Of a stretch of 6,173 bases of DNA, positions 1-5,670 are shown piece after piece. A program made the position numbers and the translations under genes. Origin of the DNA: CAZSLZ01 sp964607865 (GTDB lineage Bacteria > Vulcanimicrobiota > JAJTBE01 > CAZSLZ01); assembly GCA_964607865.1 (NCBI GenBank), contig CAZSLZ010000158.1, positions 1-6,173 of the forward strand, in the 5' to 3' direction. Positions within the stretch are counted from its first letter, which is position 1, and the number at the start of each line of letters is the position of its first letter. The notes under the pieces were generated by a model. That model was not told the origin of the DNA. It did not search any database and saw only the letters and a list, made by a program, of their open reading frames with translations.

Positions 1-62
1 CTACATCAAATGGGTCTTATTGGGTTCCTGAATGCCTGAATTAACTGCAACAGTATTGAAAA

Positions 63-1040
63 TCAATGAATGAATAATGCCAATGAAACCCCAATAGCTC
101 CCAGGGTTCCACAAATTACATACATATAAATTACCGCCTGTTTCACCGAATAACCACGGGCCAGCAGTTGATGATGGACGTGTTCCTTGTCAGCGGAAAA
201 AATCGGCCTTCCGTTGGTAAAACGGCGGATAATGGCGAATGAAGTGTCAAATATGGGCAAACCCATGATAAAAACAGGTATAAGTATTGCCACGGTGGTA
301 CTTACCTTCAGTGCGCCGATTATAGAGAGAGAGGCATACATAAGCCCCAGAAAAAGGGACCCGGAATCTCCCATAAAAATACTGGCGGGGTTGAAATTAT
401 AGCGAAGAAAACCCAGGGATGCACCGGTGAGCGCCATCATCAGCAGGGCAACAGTGAATTGCCCGGTCATAAGCGCAATAATAAAGAACAATATGGAAAT
501 TATTACAGAAACTCCTGCCAGTAAACCATCCAGGCCATCCAGAAGATTGATGGCATTGGTTATTCCTACAATCCAGAAAATGGTTAACGGCCAGGAAATC
601 CAGGCAGGCAGATAGGTGAACCCCATAAAGGGGATATTTAAAAACGAAATTACAATGCCGAATTTTATCATAATTATGGCAATAACAATCTGACCTGCCA
701 GTTTTAATTTCGCCGGAACATCATAACGGTCGTCCAGCATTCCCAATACCAGCATCAAGCCTCCACCTAGAGTCAGCCCCATCAGGTTCAACTGGGTCCG
801 GCTGTGCATATGCAACCTAACATCTTCAAAGAAAACTAACGACATAAAAACCGCGAGTAAAACAGATAAAGCAATGGCTATACCTCCCCAGCGGGGAGTT
901 GGTTCGGAATGAACCTTGCGGGAGCAGGGTTTATCGATGGCTTTGAATTTTATTGCCAATTGCCTTGCCACCGGTGTTAACACAAGGGTGCCACCCAGCC
1001 CGGCTAAAAAAGTAATTATGTATGGTAAAGCTTTGTTCAT
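63..1040 (-). CDS. wecA: WecA/TagO-type undecaprenyl-phosphate sugar-1-phosphate transferase
   Basis: This is an integral membrane enzyme of the MraY/WecA family, 325 residues, the usual length. The family transfers a sugar 1-phosphate (usually GlcNAc-1-P from UDP-GlcNAc) to undecaprenyl phosphate on the cytoplasmic face, starting teichoic acid, O-antigen or other surface glycans. Visible motifs in order are PRWGG (49-53), the Mg-binding DDRYD (103-107), NAINLLDGLDGL (162-173), MGDSGS (223-228), PIFD (262-265) and HVHH (287-290). The HVHH matches the HIHH-type loop of WecA rather than MraY. About ten hydrophobic segments fill the rest. It is transcribed away from the lysine genes. The ATG is the only good start: an in-frame TAA lies four codons upstream, and the nearest Shine-Dalgarno-like AAGGAG is 21 bases away. 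The family is certain; the exact sugar and polymer are not, and tagO would be an equally fair name. Confidence 0.9.
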   Translation of the reverse strand: MNKALPYIITFLAGLGGTLVLTPVARQLAIKFKAIDKPCSRKVHSEPTPRWGGIAIALSVLLAVFMSLVFFEDVRLHMHSRTQLNLMGLTLGGGLMLVLGMLDDRYDVPAKLKLAGQIVIAIIMIKFGIVISFLNIPFMGFTYLPAWISWPLTIFWIVGITNAINLLDGLDGLLAGVSVIISILFFIIALMTGQFTVALLMMALTGASLGFLRYNFNPASIFMGDSGSLFLGLMYASLSIIGALKVSTTVAILIPVFIMGLPIFDTSFAIIRRFTNGRPIFSADKEHVHHQLLARGYSVKQAVIYMYVICGTLGAIGVSLALFIH

Positions 1041-1046
1041 AGTTGT

Positions 1047-1075
1047 ATATTAGTTTTGATTCTCCTTGAAGTCAA
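1047..1075 (-). promoter_or_regulatory. Candidate promoter for the WecA-like gene, placed for leaderless transcription
   Basis: Read on the minus strand, TTGACT (1070-1075) and TAATAT (1047-1052) are separated by exactly 17 bases, a good sigma-70/SigA arrangement (5/6 and 4/6 matches to consensus). The -10 hexamer ends six bases before the ATG at 1040, so transcription would begin at or next to the start codon. This would explain why the gene lacks a properly spaced ribosome binding site. It is a sequence match only, in AT-rich DNA where chance matches are common. Confidence 0.4.
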
Positions 1076-1101
1076 CATCTGTTGTAAACTTTTCCACAAT
1101 C

Positions 1102-1110
1102 ATTATATCA
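1102..1110 (-). promoter_or_regulatory. Candidate extended -10 promoter element upstream of the WecA-like gene
   Basis: The minus strand reads TGATATAAT, a perfect TATAAT with the TGN extension of extended -10 promoters. No convincing -35 box lies 16-18 bases upstream, which extended -10 promoters can tolerate. Transcription would start near 1095 and give a leader of about 55 bases containing AAGGAG (1062-1067). It is an alternative to, or additional to, the element at 1047-1075. Confidence 0.4.
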
Positions 1111-1316
1111 TATTTTTTACATTAATAAATATATATTAGAAATTATTATTGAAAAAGCCATATCAATTGTATTTTGCAGAGCCAAGTAACTATATATTGT
1201 GGTTGCGCAATTATTAATTTTCGATTACAGATTTTAATTTTTTGTTAAATAACTTGTAATTAGTTTAAAAAGATAGTATGTTTATTAAGAAGGTTTTAGT
1301 GCAAAAAAAATGATTC

Positions 1317-1323
1317 AGAGGTG
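1317..1323 (+). promoter_or_regulatory. Ribosome binding site that favours the GTG start of asd
   Basis: AGAGGTG resembles the anti-16S consensus and ends four bases before the GTG at 1328. The alternative ATG at 1310 has its nearest candidate, AAGAAGG (1287-1293), 16 bases upstream, which is too far for efficient initiation. The site lies inside the longer reading frame, so the choice of start rests partly on it. Confidence 0.55.
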
Positions 1324-1327
1324 CAAA

Positions 1328-2347
1328 GTGAAAAAATATAATGTGGCTGTTGTGGGCGCCACCGGCCTGGTGGGTGGAGAAATGATTAATGTTTTAAAAC
1401 AGAGAAATTTTCCTGTTGCCGGTTGCCGGTTTTTCGCTTCACATCGCTCGGCAGGAAAGAAAATTGAATTTAAAGACAGGGAAGTTCTTGTTGAGGATAT
1501 TGAAAACTGTGATCCATCTGGTATTCATATAGCTCTTTTTGCCGGAGGATCCATCGCCAGTATCGGCCACGCACCAAGGTTTGTAAAAGCAGGGGCGGTA
1601 GTAGTGGATAATTCAAAAACATTTCGTATGGATCCCGATGTCCCCTTGGTGGTTCCCGAGGTGAACCCTGAAGATTTAAAAAAACACAATGGCATAATTG
1701 CCAACCCCAACTGTTCCACAATTCAGATGGTAGTTGTATTGAAGCCTGTTTACGATAAAGCGGGCCTGGAGCGGGTAATTGTTTCCACCTATCAGGCTGT
1801 AGCTGGAACAGGCAAAGCTGCCCTTGAAGAAATGAAAGAGCAGGCTTTGCTGTATCTCGGTGAAAAATATGATGAAATCAAAGCTCTGGTTTATCCCCAT
1901 CAGATTGCTTTCAATTTGTTGCCCCACATCGGTTCTTTTGAAGATGACGGATATACTTCTGAAGAACATAAAATGATTTTTGAAACCCGCAAAATACTGG
2001 GAGATGAATCTATAAGGATTTCAGCGACCACTGTAAGAGTTTGTACCGAAATTGGACATTGTGAGTCGATAAATATTGAAACAAAAAAAACTGTTACCGT
2101 AGAAGAAGTTAGAGAACTGATGAGGAATGCGCCGGGTGTTACCCTGGTTGATGAGCCTGGCAGAAATCTTTACCCCCATGCCCTGATGTGCGCAGGTAAT
2201 GATGATGTTTACATAGGCAGAATAAGGAAAGATCTTTCCTGCGAAAATGGCCTGGAGGTTTTTATCGCTGCCGATAATCTCAGAAAAGGGGCAGCTTTGA
2301 ATGCGGTTCAGATTGCAGAAAAAATGATTGAAATGAACCTTATTTAA
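1328..2347 (+). CDS. asd: Aspartate-semialdehyde dehydrogenase
   Basis: Asd reduces L-aspartyl 4-phosphate to L-aspartate 4-semialdehyde with NADPH, the second step of the diaminopimelate, lysine, threonine and methionine routes, in the cytoplasm. From the GTG start the protein has 339 residues, normal for the family. It shows the NADP-binding GATGLVG (10-16), the catalytic cysteine in NPNCST (Cys129), the YQAVAGTG segment (155-162), the substrate-side EEHKM (212-216), and Arg237 and His244 in RVCTEIGHCE, where His244 is the expected general base. The GTG start places the conserved MKKYNVAVVG opening at residue 1 and has a nearby ribosome binding site; an in-frame ATG at 1310 would add six residues with no family counterpart. 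The aspartate kinase gene follows after 11 bases, consistent with an operon. The residues around His244 differ a little from the common RVPV..GHSE pattern. Confidence 0.95.
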   Translation: MKKYNVAVVGATGLVGGEMINVLKQRNFPVAGCRFFASHRSAGKKIEFKDREVLVEDIENCDPSGIHIALFAGGSIASIGHAPRFVKAGAVVVDNSKTFRMDPDVPLVVPEVNPEDLKKHNGIIANPNCSTIQMVVVLKPVYDKAGLERVIVSTYQAVAGTGKAALEEMKEQALLYLGEKYDEIKALVYPHQIAFNLLPHIGSFEDDGYTSEEHKMIFETRKILGDESIRISATTVRVCTEIGHCESINIETKKTVTVEEVRELMRNAPGVTLVDEPGRNLYPHALMCAGNDDVYIGRIRKDLSCENGLEVFIAADNLRKGAALNAVQIAEKMIEMNLI

Positions 2348-2358
2348 CGGAGTATAAA

Positions 2359-3579
2359 ATGAATATAATTGTGCAGAAATTCGGCGGTTCATCGGTAGCG
2401 GATGAAGAAAAACGGGAAAAAGTCATTGAAAAGATATTAAGAGCAAAACAAGAGGGAAACCATGTGGTGGTGGTGCTTTCTGCCATGGGCAGGGCGCCCC
2501 ACCCTTATGCCACCGACACTCTTATCGGGCTGGTAAAATTTTCAGAAAAGCATCAGATTTGCCCACGGGATCTTGACCTGCTTACATCCTGCGGGGAAAC
2601 TATTTCATGTGTGGTTATGGCTCAGAGTTTGAGGGACCGGGGCCATGATGCCATTGCCCTTACAGGTTGGCAGGCGGGAATAATTACCGATAACAATTTT
2701 TGCGATGCGCGAATTAGAAAAATCCAACCTGATTTTATTCTGCACAACCTTGAACAGGGAAAAACACCCATAGTAACGGGTTTTCAGGGGCTTTCCGAGG
2801 ACGGCGAAATTACAACCCTGGGCAGGGGGGGATCCGATACCAGCGCCACAGCCCTGGGAGTAGCTTTGAAGGCAAAAGCTATTGAAATTTATACCGATGT
2901 GGATGGGGTTTTGTCTGCTGATCCCAGAATTCTGGATTCTCCCAGGCAGATTCCAGAGTTAAATTATATAGAAGCTGGTGAAATGTCAGGGCAGGGAGCC
3001 AAGGTTCTTCATAAAAGATGCATTGGCCCGGCGCATCAGCACAGCATTCCCCTGTGGGTTAAATCCACCCTTACCGATAACCCAGGCACACGGATAAGCA
3101 ATGACACAGTTGAAGAAGGCTTTGAAACGGGAAGAGTAGTTACCACAATTGTTCATGTTGACAGTATGGCTCAGATAGCTGTGGATCTTATTGATACTCA
3201 GGACCGATCATTAATGAGGCTGGAATTACTTCGGGCATTCTGGAATGCAGGGATAAGTATTGACTTTATTAATGTTATAAGAGAAAAGCTTTATTTTATT
3301 GTAAACGAACATGAGGTGATGCAGGTGGTGGCAATATGCAGGGAATTGGATTTACCGGTTTCCATCAACCACGACTGCGCCAAGGTTTCCTGCGTGGGTA
3401 TCGGTATGAAGGGCACTCCCGGTGTCATGGCTTCAATTCAGGAAGCCCTGGCAAGCGCCGGTGTTAACATGCTGCAAGCCACCGATTCCCATGTTACAAT
3501 CTCATGCCTGGTAAAGGGTAAAGATCTTAAAAATGCGGTTGCTGCCCTGGCAGATAAGTTCAATTTAAGGGAGTATTAA
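2359..3579 (+). CDS. dapG: Aspartate kinase, DapG (aspartokinase I) type
   Basis: This enzyme phosphorylates L-aspartate to L-aspartyl 4-phosphate with ATP, the committed step of the aspartate amino-acid family. The 406 residues hold an N-terminal kinase domain with KFGGSS (7-12), SCGE (77-80), TTLGRGGSDTSA (152-163), TDVDG (179-183) and DPR (188-190). Two C-terminal ACT domains follow (about 262-335 and 342-402), the second with the QATDSHVTI segment typical of DapG. There is no homoserine dehydrogenase domain, so it is monofunctional. In B. subtilis the DapG isozyme is inhibited by meso-diaminopimelate; the same control is plausible here but not shown. A CGGAG site lies six bases before the ATG. 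The stop overlaps the next start as TAATG. It could equally be labelled lysC, and I saw no internal start suited to a separate beta subunit. Confidence 0.94.
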   Translation: MNIIVQKFGGSSVADEEKREKVIEKILRAKQEGNHVVVVLSAMGRAPHPYATDTLIGLVKFSEKHQICPRDLDLLTSCGETISCVVMAQSLRDRGHDAIALTGWQAGIITDNNFCDARIRKIQPDFILHNLEQGKTPIVTGFQGLSEDGEITTLGRGGSDTSATALGVALKAKAIEIYTDVDGVLSADPRILDSPRQIPELNYIEAGEMSGQGAKVLHKRCIGPAHQHSIPLWVKSTLTDNPGTRISNDTVEEGFETGRVVTTIVHVDSMAQIAVDLIDTQDRSLMRLELLRAFWNAGISIDFINVIREKLYFIVNEHEVMQVVAICRELDLPVSINHDCAKVSCVGIGMKGTPGVMASIQEALASAGVNMLQATDSHVTISCLVKGKDLKNAVAALADKFNLREY

Positions 3580-4043
3580 TGACACTGGAAGCTTACAATT
3601 TTTCTCATATAGTAATCATCGTCATTCTGATTGGTGTGGTTTTACTATTAAAAAGAGGGCTGGAGAAGCCCCATAAACTGGTGGTCAAATACTCCATGGC
3701 TACTCTGAGCGGGGCAACAGTTGCGTTAATAATAAGTTATCTGCTGGCTCATCTGGTTACCACCATCGTCAGAAATTCTCAGTTTAACCCTCTGGCCGCG
3801 TCAGAGATGGGTTACTCTTTTATGTTCTGGGCACTGTTTGTGGGTTTTGGTTTAATAGGAATTATCGCCGGTGGGCTGGGAGGAATGCTTTTTCTTAAAA
3901 AGCAGGGCCAGAGTGAACCCAACAGGCAAACAGGATATGAAAACCCTCAGAAAGTTCAGGAAGATATTATAGAAAATGACGATTCAGCTTCCCATATTGA
4001 CAACCCTGAAGAGTTTGATTCCCCCTCTTCTTCTGAAGATTAA
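3579..4043 (+). CDS. Unknown small membrane protein with acidic C-terminal tail, inside the lysine operon
   Basis: I do not recognise this 154-residue protein. Three hydrophobic stretches suitable for membrane helices lie at about 9-24, 38-64 and 79-106; the last is rich in glycine. Lys25 and Arg26 follow the first helix and Lys107-Lys108 follow the third, which suggests a cytoplasmic C-terminus. Residues 109-154 form a polar, probably disordered tail dominated by Asp, Glu, Ser and Asn. The gene is real by context: AAGGGAG sits five bases before the ATG, the ATG overlaps the aspartate kinase stop by one base (translational coupling), and the reading frame fills the space before dapA without long overlaps. 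No catalytic motif is visible. It could be a lineage-specific envelope protein or an accessory to the pathway; nothing in the sequence decides this. Confidence 0.8.
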   Translation: MTLEAYNFSHIVIIVILIGVVLLLKRGLEKPHKLVVKYSMATLSGATVALIISYLLAHLVTTIVRNSQFNPLAASEMGYSFMFWALFVGFGLIGIIAGGLGGMLFLKKQGQSEPNRQTGYENPQKVQEDIIENDDSASHIDNPEEFDSPSSSED

Positions 4044-4085
4044 CATTTGTCTTCAATGAAGGGATTTCTGTATTATTATTAAATT

Positions 4086-4091
4086 TATAAT
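4086..4091 (+). promoter_or_regulatory. Possible -10 element of a separate dapA promoter
   Basis: A perfect TATAAT lies in the 82-base gap between the membrane-protein gene and dapA, 34 bases before the dapA ATG. No convincing -35 hexamer is found 16-18 bases upstream, and the surrounding DNA is AT-rich, so this is a weak candidate. The gap is long compared with the other junctions in this operon, which makes an internal promoter reasonable. Confidence 0.3.
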
Positions 4092-4125
4092 TTTAAGTAC
4101 ATAAAATAAAACAGGAGGAAGATTT

Positions 4126-5082
4126 ATGAAAAAGTTGGGACAATTGATTACTGCAATGGTAACCCCTCTGGATAAAAACCTGAATGTTGATTATAAAAAA
4201 GCTGCGAGATTGGCAGAAATGCTTATTGAAAATGGCTCTGACGGAATACTGGTGGTGGGGACCACCGGAGAATCACCCACATTAACCCATGATGAGAAAC
4301 TAAAACTGTTTCAGGTTGTAAAAGATGCCATTGGCGGTGCTGCCAGCGTAATTGCAGGAACTGGTTACAATAATACCAGGGACACGGTTAAACTCACAAA
4401 GGAAGCAGAAGAACTGGGTGTGGATGCAGCTTTGGTTGTGTGCCCCTACTACAACAAACCTCCTCAGGAAGGCATTTACCAGCATTACAAAACCGTTGCT
4501 GGGGCTACAAAGCTGCCGGTTATAGTGTATAATATTCCCGGCCGGTCTGGCGTTAATATCACTCCTGAAACCATGGCCAGGCTTTCGGAGATTCCCAATA
4601 TTGTGGCAAACAAGGAAGCTGCCGGCAGTGTGGATCAATGCAGCCAGATGGTTGCAAAGACCCAGGCAACACGAGCTTTTGCAAAATACCTGGATGATAT
4701 CGTCGGTGATGAGAACGAGAATAATATTGATCTGGACGAAAAGATCTTTTCTATTTATTGCGGGGATGACTCCCTGACATTACCCATGATTTCTGTCGGT
4801 GCAGTAGGGGTTATAAGCGTAGCTTCCCACATTGCCGGCCCCCAGATGAAAAAAATGATTAGATTGTTTTTCAAGGGTGATATTTCTGAAGCATTAAGAA
4901 TTCATCATACTTTGATGCCGATATATAAAGGTTTGTTTAAAACAGCAAACCCGATACTGGTAAAAGCTGCCCTGGGAATTAAAGGTTTTGATGTGGGCGG
5001 GGTAAGGCCTCCTTTGATTCCAGCCACAGTTGAACAGATTGAAGTATTGAAGGAAGATATGCAAAAAGCCGGGCTTATGTAA
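4126..5082 (+). CDS. dapA: 4-hydroxy-tetrahydrodipicolinate synthase
   Basis: DapA condenses pyruvate with aspartate semialdehyde to give 4-hydroxy-tetrahydrodipicolinate, the first step specific to diaminopimelate and lysine. It is a cytoplasmic TIM-barrel class I aldolase. Visible residues are GTTGES (45-50, with Thr46 and Thr47), Tyr135 in VYNIPGRSG, Arg140, the Schiff-base Lys163 in NKEAAG, and GDD (213-215). At 318 residues it is longer than the usual 290-300. Lys163 to GDD spans 50 residues against 25 in E. coli, so about 25 acidic residues are inserted near 180-206. Lys58 stands where E. coli has the lysine-binding His56, which suggests weak or no lysine inhibition. A strong AGGAGG (4113-4118) sits seven bases before the ATG, and an intrinsic terminator follows the stop. 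Confidence 0.95.
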   Translation: MKKLGQLITAMVTPLDKNLNVDYKKAARLAEMLIENGSDGILVVGTTGESPTLTHDEKLKLFQVVKDAIGGAASVIAGTGYNNTRDTVKLTKEAEELGVDAALVVCPYYNKPPQEGIYQHYKTVAGATKLPVIVYNIPGRSGVNITPETMARLSEIPNIVANKEAAGSVDQCSQMVAKTQATRAFAKYLDDIVGDENENNIDLDEKIFSIYCGDDSLTLPMISVGAVGVISVASHIAGPQMKKMIRLFFKGDISEALRIHHTLMPIYKGLFKTANPILVKAALGIKGFDVGGVRPPLIPATVEQIEVLKEDMQKAGLM

Positions 5083-5093
5083 GAAAAGTGATG

Positions 5094-5126
5094 AACCGGG
5101 ATGTAAAGATATTATCCCGGTTTTTT
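5094..5126 (+). terminator. Intrinsic (rho-independent) terminator after dapA
   Basis: A perfect nine-base-pair stem, AACCGGGAT (5094-5102) with ATCCCGGTT (5114-5122), encloses an 11-base loop and runs into six T residues (5121-5126). It begins 11 bases after the dapA stop, so it marks the end of the asd-dapG-dapA transcript. It also lies only 16 bases before the next ATG, which implies that the PAP2 gene relies on read-through or on a promoter overlapping this region. Confidence 0.9.
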
Positions 5127-5142
5127 ATTATATCTGAAATCT

Positions 5143-5670
5143 ATGGAGACAAGTATTGTACAACTCATAATTCAAAACCGAATAGGCTTTCTTGATAGAA
5201 TTTTTGTGTTTTTCGGCCAGGAATACTATCTAATACCCCTGGCTATATTTATATATGGAATAATATACTGTAAAAGTGACGATAAACAAAGGGTATTGTT
5301 GTTGATTCGCCGGACCATTGTAGCTATGGCATTATATATGTTTATCAGCGAGTTGGTTTTAAGAAATATTTTCTATCGTCCCCGGCCTTTCTTGGCCATA
5401 GATAATATTACCCTCCTGGGCAAAGAAGTAACCAACAGCTCCTTTCCCTCGGGACATGCAACTTTTTCAATGATATATTGTTATATGCTGGTCCTGTTTG
5501 ATAAGAAATTTATTCCTCTGGCAATTTTCTTTGTATTTATGATAAGTTTTTCCCGAATCTACACCGGGCATCACTGGCCCTCCGATGTTGTGGCCGGCAT
5601 GATTCTGGGGATTTTATATGACCATCTGGCAATTTTTCTGATAGATAAATTCGAAAAAAAGGTGAAATGA
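5143..5670 (+). CDS. PAP2-family membrane phosphatase, probably undecaprenyl-pyrophosphate phosphatase (BcrC-like)
   Basis: This 175-residue protein carries the three PAP2 phosphatase motifs. The first is R-x6-RP (Arg74, Arg81, Pro82; arginine in place of the common lysine), the second is PSGH (102-105, with His105), and the third is SR-x5-H-x3-D (Ser137, Arg138, His144, Asp148). Hydrophobic segments between and around the motifs make it a multi-pass membrane protein with the active site expected at the outer face. Size and the N-terminal layout fit BcrC-type enzymes, which hydrolyse undecaprenyl pyrophosphate to recycle the carrier lipid; other lipid phosphate substrates remain possible. The ATG at 5143 has no upstream ribosome binding site, but no ATG, GTG or TTG lies further upstream in frame before the TAA at 5104, and the N-terminus looks complete. 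It is followed at once by the glycosylase gene. Confidence 0.88.
   Translation: METSIVQLIIQNRIGFLDRIFVFFGQEYYLIPLAIFIYGIIYCKSDDKQRVLLLIRRTIVAMALYMFISELVLRNIFYRPRPFLAIDNITLLGKEVTNSSFPSGHATFSMIYCYMLVLFDKKFIPLAIFFVFMISFSRIYTGHHWPSDVVAGMILGILYDHLAIFLIDKFEKKVK

Noticed and set aside
1..62. Short tandem CCTGAAT copies (27-33 and 35-41) and small TGGGT repeats downstream of the WecA-like gene
   Set aside because: Two imperfect short copies are within chance expectation; no terminator, coding frame or array is supported in this edge segment.
187..615. Two plus-strand open frames opposite the WecA-like gene
   Set aside because: They are antisense to a well-supported gene with all its family motifs and encode no recognisable protein.
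1316..1330. AGAGGTGC, resembling the core of the lysine riboswitch (L box), next to a lysine-pathway gene
   Set aside because: It lies at the start of the asd coding region, the rest of the L-box pattern is not visible downstream, and it is better explained as the ribosome binding site of the GTG start.
2825..2831. Run of seven G residues within the catalytic GRGGSDTS codons of the aspartate kinase, as a phase-variation tract
   Set aside because: The run is explained by conserved Arg-Gly-Gly codons, the frame is intact, and switching off this essential step would make little biological sense.
3113..3170. Internal start for a separate aspartate kinase beta subunit, as in B. subtilis LysC
   Set aside because: The GAAGAAGG at 3113-3120 has no ATG, GTG or TTG in frame at a suitable distance; the next ATG (3166) has no ribosome binding site.
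4034..4055. Six-base-pair hairpin TGAAGA/TCTTCA after the membrane-protein gene, as a possible terminator
   Set aside because: The stem is short and AT-rich and no T-run follows it; transcription into dapA is not clearly interrupted.
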